A program made the translations under genes and the position numbers. Below, piece by piece: positions 48,701 through 60,290 of a DNA stretch of 64,000 nucleotides. Positions within the stretch are counted from its first letter, which is position 1. The number at the start of each line of letters is the position of its first letter. Under the pieces are notes generated by a model, which was not told the origin of the DNA, ran no database searches, and saw only the letters and a program-made list of their open reading frames with translations. Source of the stretch: Melampsora larici-populina 98AG31 (Eukaryota > Basidiomycota > Pucciniomycetes > Pucciniales > Melampsoraceae); the NCBI RefSeq assembly GCF_000204055.1, contig NW_006768772.1:1858071-1922070 (forward strand). The letters are read 5' to 3'.

Positions 48701-51700
48701 CAGAAAAATGAGAGATAAATCTTCTGTAGAAATTCGCGAATCCCAGAAACATTTGTACTTCTGATAAGTTTCGAGGAGCCGGCCAATCTTTCACAGATTT
48801 CACCTTTGAATCATCCATACGTATTTGATTGTGTGATATTATAAGTCCTAGATATGACACCTCTTTTTGAGAAAACTTGCATTTTTCAGGTTTGAGCCAT
48901 ACATTCTGTTCTTTGAGAATCGTGAGGATTTCTTTCACTTTGGCTTCATGGTTTTCTCCCCTTTTTGTATAAATCAAAATATTGTCCTGGTAAGCGGCGA
49001 CATCTTTTCCTATATGAGCTTTAAGTATATCTTGAATGAAATATTGAAAGAACCCTGGTGCGCCTGTCGGACCAAAGGGCATGGTGAGTGGTTCAAATTG
49101 CCCTGCTTTGCACAAGAACGCAAGCTTTGCTTCGTCTCCTTCTCGTACTCGTAGATTGTTGTAACCGTTCCTCATATCGAGACTGGTGAAATCTTCAGCG
49201 TCTAGAAGACTATCTATCAGTTCCATTGTCAGAGGCAAAGGATATTTGTTCTTGACAGTCAGCACATTTAGTCGTCAATAGTCAAAACAAGGGCGTAGGT
49301 TCCCATCCTTATTCCCAGTGAAAAGGACTGGTGCCGCCCAAGGAGAGGTGGTTTGACGTATTGTTCCGTTTTTCAAGCCTTTATCTATCATTTCATTAAG
49401 AGCATCATTTTCTTTGGGTGATAGAGGAATGATTCTTCCTGCTTGCGGAGTTGCACCAGGTACTAAGTCAACTCTGAAGTCGTATGGTCGATGAGGAGGT
49501 AATACATCGGCCTTGCTCTTCTCAAACATATCCAGGTATTCATGATATGTACTTGGTACTAATTCAGCGGCTGTCTTTGCAGTTTGATCCTTCGCTTTCT
49601 CAGCAGCTAGTTTGGCTGAGAAGTTCCTTGATGTTTTAGCAGCAGCTATACTCACATAAGACTTTGTCAGTCTCGGTGTTAGGATCTTTCTTGCTGCTCG
49701 CCATAAGCTGTGAGGCCGTGTCGTCGGTGTTAGGGATAATCTGTTATTTGGAAGAGAAGCTTGATTGCAACCGGTTCTTTTAACAAATGGTGACAATACG
49801 GTAGCAGACTCACATTGCGGGGGTGTTTGTGAGTCTAATTTCGACTCCACCCCCTCTTCACAGTTCCTAGCTTCCTCCATGTTGCTCACTTGGCTTCTCG
49901 GAGGTGTTTTCGGACTTGAAGACGCTGCAATGTTAGCTTTCGGACCAGCGCTTGTCTTTTGAGGTGTGTTCGAGTGATCAGATAATTCTACAGGGAGATA
50001 AAGCTTGTGACCTGTTTCATTGAAAATTGGAACTTGACTCGAATCGTACTCACATTGCGGGGGTGTGAATGAGTTAAACTTGAACTCCACCCCCTTGTCA
50101 CGGTTCCTAGCGTGCCTTTCTGGCTCCTTTGATACCTTCGAGGCTGTTTTCGGACCAGACGAAATCATTGATTCAGACGGAACTGAATCAATGACCGCAA
50201 TGTCGCCATTCTCGCTCTTTAAGCAGCTCCTACTCCAATCAATGCGCTCATGGTTCTTCTTTATCCATGGCATTCCTAGGATCAGGTCGTATTTGTCACG
50301 TAGCTCAGTGATAATGAAGGTGGTTGTCGAATCTTCTTTGTTAATGATATAATCTCCTACTTCGTTGATGTGAGAAGTGTGTCCACTAAAGCCTGTCACT
50401 TTTCTTGGTTCTTCCAGCGGGGAGGTTGTTAATGTGTGCTTCTTCACAAATGCACTGCTCTCTGCTTCATGAGTTGCTCCGCTGTCAATGAGGGCGCGGG
50501 CAACTGTTGTCGTGGCATGGGATGGGTCTGTTAGGTGGACAAAATCAATAATTCTTGTATCTTTCATTTCCAAACTACTGATATCTCCTAACTTCTCCAT
50601 ACATAAACTGCTCGGGGGAGGCACAACATTCACTCCCGAGCATCGCCATTTTTTGACAATTCAGCCTTACTACTACTACTCTCTACAACGCTACCACTAC
50701 TACCCCCTAATTGACTTTCAAGTTCAGCGATCCTAGCTTTTAATTTGCCTTCCGTTGAATAATTTGAATAATTTTTTCCTCCTAAATTCCAGTTCCTCCC
50801 ACGTTTACCAGCAAAGCACTCCACTATGAAATGACCTGTTTTACCACATTTGTAACACGCTTTCGCCATTCCTCTTCTTTTATACTCTTCATTAGAGATG
50901 TTTAATTTGTAAGCTGAGCAATCCATAGCATCCGGATCAATGGTTGAGGCTGAAGTAGACGTAGTCGCGGCTGATGCATAACTGGTTTCACTGGTATGCC
51001 TATTTATCTTGTTATCTAATTTAATTGCATATTTAGCCATATCTTCAGCCTTTTCAAATTCTACATTTACCATATAAACTGAAATTTCCCTCTTTAACCC
51101 TTGTTTGAAATGAGACATTAGGATATTTTGAGGCCATTTGATCACAATTGCCAATTCCGAAAATTTAATCCAATAGTCTGAAACCGTTCCCTTCTGCTTT
51201 AATTCTCTAAACTCTTTTTCTGCTTTGGATACGCGTTCAGAGTCAAAAAAGGTCGCTTTGAATGAATCAATAAAGCCTTTCCAAGTTACTGTATCCGCTA
51301 ACTCGGAGTCTAGAAGTTGATCAGTCAAGTTTTGGCCCCAGATGCTGGCTTTGCTCGACATATATGATAATGCGAACGCAACCTTTGCTTGATCATTAGC
51401 AAATAGGTGATTGTTGAGCTGCATATATAAGCCTAATTGATTCATGAACACCTTGGCCTTTGAACCTTTGCTGCCATCGAATTTGTCGGGAGTCGACATT
51501 TTTGGTTGGCGTTGAGATTGAACGGTTTGATTCACGTACACAGGTTGAGCCGGCATGGTAGTAGGATTTCCTTGAACATTATCAGCGGGTATGTTAGTTT
51601 CAAACTGACGTAAGCGTTGTTCGGCTTCTTGTCGTTTTTGTGATTCTTCCGCTAGGCTGGCTTTAACTTCATTAAACTGAGCCAATAATTGATTCATTTG

Positions 51701-52310
51701 CCTCAATACTTCAGCCAGAGTTGGGTCATTTTGTGGTTCCATCACGTTCTCTTCGAGTTCGTGGAAGACCTCGCAGGATTTATTTGATTCGTTGCTTGAC
51801 TCAGAGGTCGAATAACTTGGTACGTTGAAACTTGGCGTTTTGGATCTTCTTCGGTGGTAAACTAATTCTACAGTGGTAGGCTAACTTTAATTGCGGATTT
51901 TCAATCTGATTTCACTTGCTGCTTTCCACCTAATTGGATTGCGGAGTTAAACTAACTTAAACTTTGAATCTGATACAGATCTTGAACTTTTGATTTATCT
52001 TTAAACTTTTCTTCTTAACTTTTCGATTAACCTGTTTCTTCTTTCTTGATGGTTGTAACTTGCTGTAGACTATTGATCTAAAGGTAGACATTGCAATATA
52101 TTAGGACCTTGAGTATTTGTGATCAAGAGACTACTGAGAAAGGTGCCTTGGGATTATAATAAGATTGCAACGTGAGGATTAGGAAAATCTCTGACTGGCA
52201 CAGTATAAGCGCACAATAATCTCAGTACAAGCATAGCCTAGTAGTGGCTCATAACATGGACCAAGCTGATTGTTCCAATCTTTTAGCTCGAACATTACAA
52301 CACCTTCTAA
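45771..52310 (+). CDS. Unknown gene, intron occupied by a Gypsy element
   Basis: Partial gene with exons 45,771-46,019, 46,073-46,225 and 52,287-52,310, all joining in phase 0. Exon 1 encodes QGQNYNISGPFGQNN and later RRAWVGGVGLVQSITFEEGS; exon 2 encodes NKFTVIYNFGFFTPLPTYW and VGEKIWVDAILIGKDKE. The last exon gives LEHYNTF and a stop. The last intron starts at 46,226 and ends at 52,286. Removing the Gypsy element and one TGGAC copy leaves about 55 nt, a normal size here. No start codon is visible: the 5' part is lost or lies across the TACGG-rich patch. It resembles, from memory, an expanded rust-type family of proteins of unknown function often near transposons. Whether the enlarged intron is still spliced is unknown. 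Confidence 0.45.
46256..46413 (-). repeat. Gypsy 3' LTR
   Basis: 158 bp; in element sense TGTTATGAGCC to CTAATA. It differs from the 5' copy by at least one base (AGAACC against AGGACC), indicating a fairly recent insertion. Confidence 0.9.
46503..50633 (-). pseudogene. Gypsy Pol (PR-RT-RH-INT-chromodomain), stop in RT
   Basis: A polyprotein frame interrupted by a TGA just after CFDY at about 49,275. The first part (50,633-49,275) holds the aspartic protease (ALIDSGATHEAES) and RT fingers (YDFRVDLVPGATPQAGRIIP; SPWAAPVLF). The second part (49,265-46,503) has RT palm (FTSLDMRNGYN; AYQDNILIYT), RNase H (FIIECDCSDFALGAVLSQ), the integrase HHCC finger and core (VTSDRGSIF; AYHPQTDGQSEI), and a chromodomain near the end (YEVAEILDKRRRGNKIEYLV, then SWKGY.HDSWEPEE). 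The RT catalytic box normally reads YxDD; here it is YQDN, so the second metal-binding Asp is missing. Stop and substitution together suggest a dead copy. The chromodomain would steer integration to methylated histone H3. Confidence 0.88.
50630..51745 (-). CDS. Gypsy Gag
   Basis: 371 residues. There is an N-terminal coiled-coil-like stretch (LRQMNQLLAQFNEVKASLAE), then a retrotransposon capsid-type region with WKGFIDSFKATFFD and EFRELKQKGTVSDYWIKF. A CX2CX4HX4C zinc knuckle CYKCGKTGHFIVEC (about residue 290) binds RNA. The stop overlaps the pol frame by four bases (GTGA), with pol in the -1 frame, so pol may be made by -1 frameshifting or reinitiation. Gag packages element RNA into cytoplasmic particles. 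Confidence 0.88.
   Translation of the reverse strand: MMEPQNDPTLAEVLRQMNQLLAQFNEVKASLAEESQKRQEAEQRLRQFETNIPADNVQGNPTTMPAQPVYVNQTVQSQRQPKMSTPDKFDGSKGSKAKVFMNQLGLYMQLNNHLFANDQAKVAFALSYMSSKASIWGQNLTDQLLDSELADTVTWKGFIDSFKATFFDSERVSKAEKEFRELKQKGTVSDYWIKFSELAIVIKWPQNILMSHFKQGLKREISVYMVNVEFEKAEDMAKYAIKLDNKINRHTSETSYASAATTSTSASTIDPDAMDCSAYKLNISNEEYKRRGMAKACYKCGKTGHFIVECFAGKRGRNWNLGGKNYSNYSTEGKLKARIAELESQLGGSSGSVVESSSSKAELSKNGDARE
52099..52256 (-). repeat. Gypsy 5' LTR
   Basis: 158 bp direct repeat of the LTR at 46,256, the same length and nearly identical. Confidence 0.9.
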
Positions 52311-54429
52311 ACGACATACCACAGTCAACTCAACCAACACAACCATTGAACTTTTGACAACAATAATACACCACCGAACCAATTCCTCTAATTGCTTCAC
52401 ATCAATTATGCTCACTATACGATTAATGTATCAAATCAATTGTTTATGTTACATCTTATGCAAGAGATTCATGCTCTTTGTCCTATTGTTGCCTTTTGAC
52501 AATTCTGTCCATGCATGCACTGGACCAATGCAAAATTTGGGGCTTTCATTCCACAATAAAACCAATGCAATGCAAAAGCCGGTGATCTCCATGAAGAATT
52601 TAATTGAGATTAAAAGCAGGTTCCCGCCATACTTGAAGTGAATTTTATCTTTTTTTCTGGACTTTTAACGGACTAAAATTATAATCATAATCTATCTCGA
52701 ATTAGATTATGATTACTTTTTCTTTGTGTTTTTTCTGCACTCTACAGAAGTGCAACTTCTTTCATTATGCTTATGTTGGTCTAATCTTAGTTGTGATTAC
52801 GACTCTAATACTTTTCGAGATACTCCTATCAACAGTCTTAACTAAGTGCTTTCACTCAAAAGTTTATGAAAGCGCTTTCACTCAAAAGTAAAAGACGAAG
52901 TGAGTGGAGTGCTTTCACTCCACTCACTCAAAAGAACATTCTCTACCCCCAATTTTTGTTAAGGCTGGCTGGTCGTGCTTTCCTCAAAATAATATAAATA
53001 CCCCCATGAAATCGCCCACATCTTCTCAGTACATTCACCATCAGTTTAAGTTTGTCAAATGGCAGTGTGCCAAAATTGATGAACCTGATCTTTACATTGA
53101 ATCATGATCTCTCTGTAAGGCGGTGCGCCAATATCAGTGAACTTCCCTTTTTTTGCTTCATCTATCATTTATATAATTATTAGTTTGCTTCAACTGTTGA
53201 AGATGAATTATAAAGTCATTGTCGTCGCTATCAAAGCAATTTAACTGCACAAGTATATTGATATTGAGACACAAAATGGTTGACTAACACAAACAAAACA
53301 CGCCACAGCTCTACAAAGACTTAATTACCTCTGCTTCTAAACATACAAGAAGCGCTGTGTTTCTGTACACGGTCTTTTTTATTTGGAATAATGAAAGTTC
53401 AACCCAAGGAACCACCCACTTGAGTCGAAAAGATCATATCTGACACCCCGTCGTCAAAACTTGCCTCATCCCCCCCTTGCACGGGATTTGGATCCATACT
53501 TTGCAACCCCATTGCTGGACCCCTTTGTCAGCTCTAGACTAATTCTTCGAGATGAATAGACTAAGTCAAGAGATGAAATGTACTTTACAAAATGTATTTC
53601 TTCAAATCTGAATGTTGATTCTAGACTAGAGAGGAATTATTTTTCGATTCTTTGTAAAGTAAAGAGGTTAAGCTACGATTGTTAATTGTAACTGTCTATG
53701 GTGCGGAATTGAGAACCGCTGCCAGTATATTAGCAAGTACAATTACTTGATAATCTGCCGAGGTAAACACTTACGAGAGTGTAGAATCCTTGGGTGACGC
53801 TTTAGCGTTGATTTGATAAGACAATTCTTTATCAAAGTGGAAAAAAGGTATTTAGGAACTTTAGTCGGATAACTACTAGTTAAACGATCTGTAACGTCCT
53901 ATTGGTGGAAATGGAGTATAAAGAAAATAGAGCGAGAGAAAAAAGGTCCGAACGATGATTGTTAGTCTAAACTAAAGGAAATTTATCGGTAACGATTTTT
54001 CTAAAGTGTAAGTTCTAATTTTTATCAAACGGATAAAAGGGATTTGATTTCTAATTCTGAGTTTTCGTATAACGGAAAAGGATGAATTTGAAAAATAGTA
54101 AAAGATAATTTTTGTGATGGAAAAGGATTGTCCTCTTTCTTTGTTCAAAAGATCATTAGTTTTTAACTATTCCAATTATTTGGTTAGAGCTTGATCCGGT
54201 CCAGTCCCTGATTAGGGTTGACGCGCTTCTAACTTAGTTACGCCTGGTCAGGGTAAGTTCTATTCTTGATTGTCCTGGTTTCTACTACGTGGATCCTTCT
54301 CAGTTAGGACTGATGAAGGGTCTCTTGATCATATCGTGATCAGACAAAGGGTGTCCTAATTACATTGTTATGTAATTATGATTTCTAACTTGTTGGGCTC
54401 TTGAAACTCGAGCTTGAGAGATGTGTTTA
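52311..54429. other. AT-rich spacer, possible decayed LTR
   Basis: No supported gene. 52,849-52,932 has a cluster of GCTTTCACTC/GAGTG direct and inverted motifs. The stretch 53,440-54,420 has a uniform composition unlike its neighbours and could be a solo LTR or old repeat, but ends and target duplication could not be identified. Confidence 0.35.
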
Positions 54430-54438
54430 ATATTTTAT

Positions 54439-54685
54439 GGGGTGGGTGATTTTTACACCGACTCCTTTACACCGGATTGTTCTGTGTAAACACGGGTCGG
54501 TGTAAAATTCCAAAGACGGGGGGTGTTCTTAGATTTTTACACTTGTTTTGAAGTTTTTTTTTCGGTGTTAAAAAAAACAGTGTAAAAAAACTGTGTAAAA
54601 ATCTTGTTGCCGGTCGTGAGTTCGAATTTTACACAGTTTTTTTTACACATGATAAGGCGGTGTAAAAAAATCCAGTGTAATATTC
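54439..54685 (+). repeat. MULE left terminal inverted repeat
   Basis: Pairs with the right TIR over nearly its whole length. For example TGTTCTTAGATTTTTACACT and GTTGCCGGTCGTGAGTTCGA occur here and, inverted, at the right end. Multiple TTTACACCG/CGGTGTAAA units are candidate transposase binding sites. Confidence 0.88.
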
Positions 54686-55341
54686 ACGGGCCCCGACCCG
54701 AAGTGTATTTTTACACCGAGCAAGCTACACCAAATTGCCATGTGTAACATCGGGTCGGTGCAAAAATGTAATTTTGCTGAGCTGACATTGAATTTTACAC
54801 CGAACCTTTACACCGCAACTGTTCAACGCATAACCTTCACATCCTTGAATGCCTGAAGGTACCATACAAACCAAACATCAGACGTATATACCTGATGTTT
54901 GGCCGACAACACAAGATATCAAAGGCACGCAATTGCAAGTCCAAACAATCGCAATACCGTTATACCGCCGTTTCACGTTTCCCACATATCCACATATCCA
55001 TGGAGTGGAGGCCCATGTGAACAGATTACGGTTCATGATCATATGAATTATGTTCATGATCATATGAACAGAAGCAATCCAGATCGGAAACAGGATTATG
55101 TTCCACTTTGGGAGTTTTCTCCCGGATTGCATCACGATGATATAAACCAATCGTCTATTTTGTTGACGACCGTTTCTCGGTTTGACAACACGGCTTTCAA
55201 AAGCCACCACTCTCTAATACTTTCCCTTTTACTCTTATCAAAAGCTTCATTACATTTTCGACGTTACTTTTAAAGAAAAAATTGACGCTTTTGGTCATTT
55301 GTATTGGTTTCTATAACTTCGACCTGCTGTTGGGAAACAAC

Positions 55342-58300
55342 ATGGGTCATACACTCTCCTCTCCATTGGCCGCCCCGGTGGAACATACGGCAGAGGGAGA
55401 GAATGACTTGTCGACCGTCCATCATACCCCAGAAGCCATTCCGTTTGATCATTCCCATTTGGAAAATCTGGCCACTGTTCCTCCAAGCTCCCCATTTACC
55501 ATCATCTCGACTTCAGACTGCAGTTTGTCTTCTTTGGATCCCTTACCATCCAGTCCTTTACGCAAGATTTCATTACGATTAGAATCTATTCGACTTCATA
55601 GATCTCCAAGCATAACCACGATGTCTGCCATGTCTGAAAACTCCGAAATTGTAGTCAACAACTTCGACAACGACAACGTAACTCATGTTAGTGATTCTGA
55701 CGACAACACTCACGTTAGTGAATCTCCCCAACCCAATCAAAACTGCAAAACCCGGCAATTGCAGCTTCCCTTCAACAAAAACCATTTTTAAACATGGATC
55801 GATGAAGGCAGTGACCTCGACGAACAAGGTTAGCCCTTATATCCCAACGGCAACACGCTGTTTGTGAAGAATCCAGAGGATGAAATCACCAATTTCAAAG
55901 AGGGAATGACGACCATTGTGTGGACTCACACAATGCGGACTGAACGCAACGACATTTGGACTATTCGACGATATTATTGCCTTGGTCTTCTCACTTGCTC
56001 TGAACCAGGCTGCCAACTCGCGGGATTGCCACCTACCGGCCACAAAGGCATCGAGAAACATCTCGCAAAGTACGTATTTTTCATTATGATCCTTTCATGA
56101 CAATCACCTGGCTTAGTGATGTTTGTCATGAAAGGTTTCCCAATTGCACCGTGTCCAGGTGCCCCGGTGTGGTGAATCACTTGGAGTGTCATGCACGCTG
56201 CCGAGTTGACAAGGACACAATCGAAAAGTGGTATTTGCTCCGTCATCAAGGCCAACACACCCATCGATGGCCAGACCCCAAGAAGGCCGATCCTCTTGCA
56301 AAGGAGAAGTTGGAAGCGGCTGTGTTGGCTGATCCCAAATTGGGACCCCTTGGTATGAAGGTACGTCTCTTCAAACATCCACCTTTAGCTTGTGAATTCA
56401 AACTGACTGTTTTTCCCTTAAAGGTTGGACGCGCTCGTGTTGGAACCGCACCTATTCCCTCGATTACAGACGTACATTCTTCTTTTGCGCATACCGACCG
56501 CCTTGGATATTTGCGACGTGAGATCCTCGCCAAACACGGTTTAATGGACGACAAGAATGACAAACATGGAGGAGACCGATGGTATACGCAGATCAGGCAT
56601 TGGTCCAAGTATGTGATAGCTCCACTCTTTCGTCTTTACTTGTGGTGTTTCACATAGCCCTCTTTTGATATCTGATGTATCTTGTATCTTTTGATATCTG
56701 ATGTATCATCTGTTGGCACCGACAGGAAAGGAATGAAGATTGTTTCGGTTACCATGGACGACAACAACCATTTTACCTTCCAAACCAAGTGGATGGCCGA
56801 AATGCTAGTACTCCAACAAGAAGACGGCGAAGCCTACTCTGGCGGCCTCTTGTCCGATGTAACTTATAAGTTTTTTCTGAATGGTTACCTATTAACTACG
56901 TCGATGTACAACGAGAAACTGCAGCGCTGGATACCAATACTACTGACGTGGCTCGGAGGACTTTCAACGTTACATTACAAGGCTCATTTCGTTACACTCT
57001 TGAAGCAAATCCAGAAGACTGAATTATCAGATAGAGAAAAGAGACGCCTTGTCGAACAAGTTGTTGATTTTTCTGTAGCTCAGAAGAATGGGTTCATAGA
57101 TGCATACTTGGAGGTATTCAACATACATGATCGCAAGATACCTTTCTCAAAGTTGCATGGCTGTGAACAGCATTATCAACAGGCCGTTACTCACATATCG
57201 AAAAACCACAAAATTGTCAAGGTTAATATGGTGGTAAGTCACCAGTCTTTGGTCTTTTTTCCACTTCCGTATCTCATTCATTCCCCTTTGTCAATCTTTT
57301 CTAACATTCAAATCTTATAGGGCACTTGGAAGAAACTATGCCGGGAGCTTCTTCTCCCGGATGAACCTGGACGTCCCAATCTTGAACAAAGATTCAAAGA
57401 CTTGCGACGATTGTTTCCTTTGGCGAAAAAGTGGATCGACTGGTGGTATGCGGCGGATGTCCAAGCTATGCTTTTCCCGGCGCGGAAGCGGATTCCTGAA
57501 GATGATCCACCTTTACCTGACGAAGAATCAGATGACGAAGACGACGGTAAACCTCGCAGGCGCTCTGATTTGCCCAAGACCACCAATGCACAAGAATCAT
57601 TACACCGTGTCTATTACATGCTCTGGTATGTACCTCATTAATGGGTTTTGGAATTGGAATTCCACATCACAAGTCTAACATTATTTATTTTGCTCTTTTG
57701 TTTGTTTCAGTGATGGCAAGTGTGGGATCATTTCCGGCATGATCCAACTCTTTGCCTTTGTATCAAGTTTACAGCGCGACTACGAATCCCGATTGAAGGG
57801 CATCTCTGTCACTTACGGTTCCAGCAATCAGAACTGGCAAGACGTTGTGACGTCGTTAGGTATGGCCAAACCAACGAAACACAGATATATTGCGAACGAC
57901 GGCCGTGCACCAGACACCACCCAAGAACTACTGGACTATGCTGATGAACATTCCGGCAAAGTGGTCAAGAAGAAAGGCCCTGGACGTCCTCAGGGTTCCC
58001 AGAACATCAATCGAAGTGCTTTAACGACGTACAAGTCTTATACCTCTGGATCGACCATTGGCACCTTGAATCGATGCTGGCAGACTGCCACACTCGAATC
58101 TCTCTATGCTCTTTGGGGACCTCTTTGGTCCGACCACACCAACGTCAATGGCAGCTCTTTGCCCACCATTGTCATTCGACATTTTACCGGTCGTTGCGAT
58201 GCTGAAGTGAATCAAGGAAAGCACCTCGGTGGATTATTAAAACAAGGGCAGAACATTATTCACAAGGTGATTCAAGCCCTCAAACCCGAATCATATATCT

Positions 58301-59720
58301 CTGACGAGTGCTGTTTGGCCGACGGCTTCATGGATATGATGGTTGATCACCCGTCAACTAGGCCTCTATTTGCAATCAATGTTACCAAGACCTTGATATG
58401 CCATTGCAACCATACTCACAATCGAGAAACTACTAAATATCTAGGTTGTTTCCGGATTTTTCCGTCTATGTTCAGGGAGACTGCCCTTGCTTATGGACAA
58501 CTCGACGTAATGCTACAAGATTTTCTCTCCAACGGTGTCATAACGGAACCCGGCCTTGTATGCCGTCAATGTCATCCAAAGAAGCGACAAGGCGGCGATG
58601 AAGGCGATCTGACGATGCTCGAACAACGTATGAAGATAGAACATACGTTGCTACCTTTACATCTCTACTTTCTCTTGGACAACGTCATGGCTTTAGATTC
58701 CAAGGAACGAGGACGTTACATGGGAGATACCAACTGGCCAGCTCGTTTAGTAATTGGTAAAGCCCAATATCAGATGGTCACCCGTGGGTTTTGGGGTGGT
58801 AACCATTATTGGTGCCAGGTAGTGCGGTCAGTGGAAGGCGTCTTGGGTGTATGGCATTATGATGAGCTCAAGAATGGAGGATTTGCCCAGCTGATATCCC
58901 GCGACGTAGACAGCATCTCTGGATGCATTGCTAACACCAGCTGGACGTGTTACACGCGGGTCCCCTTCGAATCTGAAGCTAACAAAGTCAAAAAGGCGCT
59001 TCTGGACTTGATGAAGAGGTTTCCTGACCAACACCTCTCGATGCCTTTCTCAATGCCCACCAGCACGATTCCTTTTGGAGGAGGCCTTCCCTCCCTTGCT
59101 GACGAAGGCCTTTTAAGCACCACCATCATACCCGATGAGGTCTCATTGCCAGTGGTTACTCACGGTAAAGCAGATGAAGAAGAAATCTGCGAAAACAACG
59201 ATCAAGACCTTCACTACGAACATGACGATGATGAAGAACTTCTGCACAATAATGACGACATTCTCTACGCTAATGAAGACCATCGCGATGAAGATGTGGT
59301 CATGGGAACCTCTGAGGCCGACGTCGAGGTTAATGAGGACGCTCTATCTCATCAAGCTTCGGAGGAACTCATTCCACCTGTGAACCCTGTCAACTTGAAG
59401 ATCAAGTTGGCCATACCCAAGTCAAAGGAGCGTTCACCTCCAGTTGCCTCCACACCTGCTCGACCACGTAAGTTCCCCCTTCCTTCTTAACTATATTTGA
59501 CCTTATTCGTACTTCACAGGGCTCTAATTTGTTCAAAGCTGCAGGTACCAAGCGCACGCGAAATGCTACCAAGAAGGCTGAGGTCTTGCAAGAGGACGAC
59601 AGCTCTGCAGCGGATAAACGAAAGGCTGCAGCTGAGAGGCGCAAGGCTACAGCTGAGAAGCGCAAAGCTGCAGCTGCAAAAGGGCGCAAGGCTCACTTTC
59701 CCACCTGGGAACCTCTTTAA
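55342..59720 (+). pseudogene. MULE transposase with USP-like C-terminal region
   Basis: Seven exons: 55,342-56,069, 56,117-56,360, 56,424-56,608, 56,726-57,233, 57,321-57,625, 57,711-59,467 and 59,545-59,720. They join in phase to about 1,300 codons. Exon 1 has two in-frame stops (TAA 55,789; TAG 55,831) inside otherwise coding-like sequence. Order: Ser/Asp-rich N-tail; a WRKY/GCM-type zinc finger (CSEPGCQ, CTVSRCPG, ECHARC, then RHQGQHTHRWPD); a MULE core (SDVTYKFFLNGYLLTTSMYN; LHYKAHFVTLLKQI; VEQVVDFSVAQKN); an AT-hook-like KKGPGRPQGSQN. A region of about 280 residues follows, opening with NRCWQTATLESLYALWGPLW and closing with GNHYWCQVV...HYDELK and a TSWTCYTRVPF end, arranged like the Cys and His boxes of ubiquitin-specific proteases. 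The tail has lysine/alanine-rich repeats. The first start could also be 55,282. Confidence 0.72.
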
Positions 59721-60041
59721 TGCTGGCAGTGGGAGGAGTGATTTTTCTTCTTTTAAATCAAACAAATACTTTAAATGGAAAGCCCGTCGAGCTTATCGTG
59801 CTTTCTTTGTTATGAAAGTGTTTCCTTTTATTTCCTGTCTTGCTGTGCGTCGAGCATAAACGCAAAAAGAGGTTTCTTGTGCTGGTTATCTCCCCTTTTT
59901 GTTTCTCAAGTCTGCGTAAAATGTTTGGTGCAAAATTAAATATACACGTGCCAAGGTTGAAATTTGCACGTGGCTTGCTTACACAGACATTCCCGGTGTA
60001 AATTTCTCACGTGTAAAATTCAAGATTGGTTGTCTGATCTT

Positions 60042-60290
60042 GTATTTTACACCGGAATTTTTTACACCGCCTTATCAAGTGTAAAATTTTTGGTGTAAAA
60101 TTCGAACTCACGACCGGCAACAAGATTTTTACACAGAATTTTTTACACTGTTTTTTTTAACACCGAAAAAAGAACTTCAAAACAAGTGTAAAAATCTAAG
60201 AACACCCCCCCCTCTTTGGAATTTTACACCGACCCGTCTTTGCACATGAAGATTCGGTGTAAATGGGTCGGTGTAAAATTCCCCCTCCCC
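60042..60290 (-). repeat. MULE right terminal inverted repeat
   Basis: Reverse complement of the left TIR with scattered mismatches. It ends CCCCTCCCC just before the target duplication. Confidence 0.88.

Larger units (their letters stand above)
46251..52261 (-). mobile_element. Ty3/Gypsy chromodomain retrotransposon with TSD
   Basis: Complete element on the minus strand: LTRs 46,256-46,413 and 52,099-52,256 (158 bp each) with perfect 5-bp duplications TGGAC at 46,251-46,255 and 52,257-52,261. Element-sense order is gag, protease, RT, RNase H, integrase, chromodomain. A purine-rich tract (AAAGGGGGAGTGG) adjoins the 3' LTR. The LTRs are very short for this class. By domain order it is a chromovirus-type metavirid. 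Confidence 0.93.

Noticed and set aside
53440..54420. Solo LTR
   Set aside because: Composition suggests an old repeat, but no TG...CA ends or target duplication could be found.
54439..60290. KDZ (Kyakuja-Dileera-Zisupton) transposon
   Set aside because: Zinc-finger-rich fungal transposase suggested it, but the 9-bp target duplication, long TIRs and the SDVTYKFF core fit MULE better.
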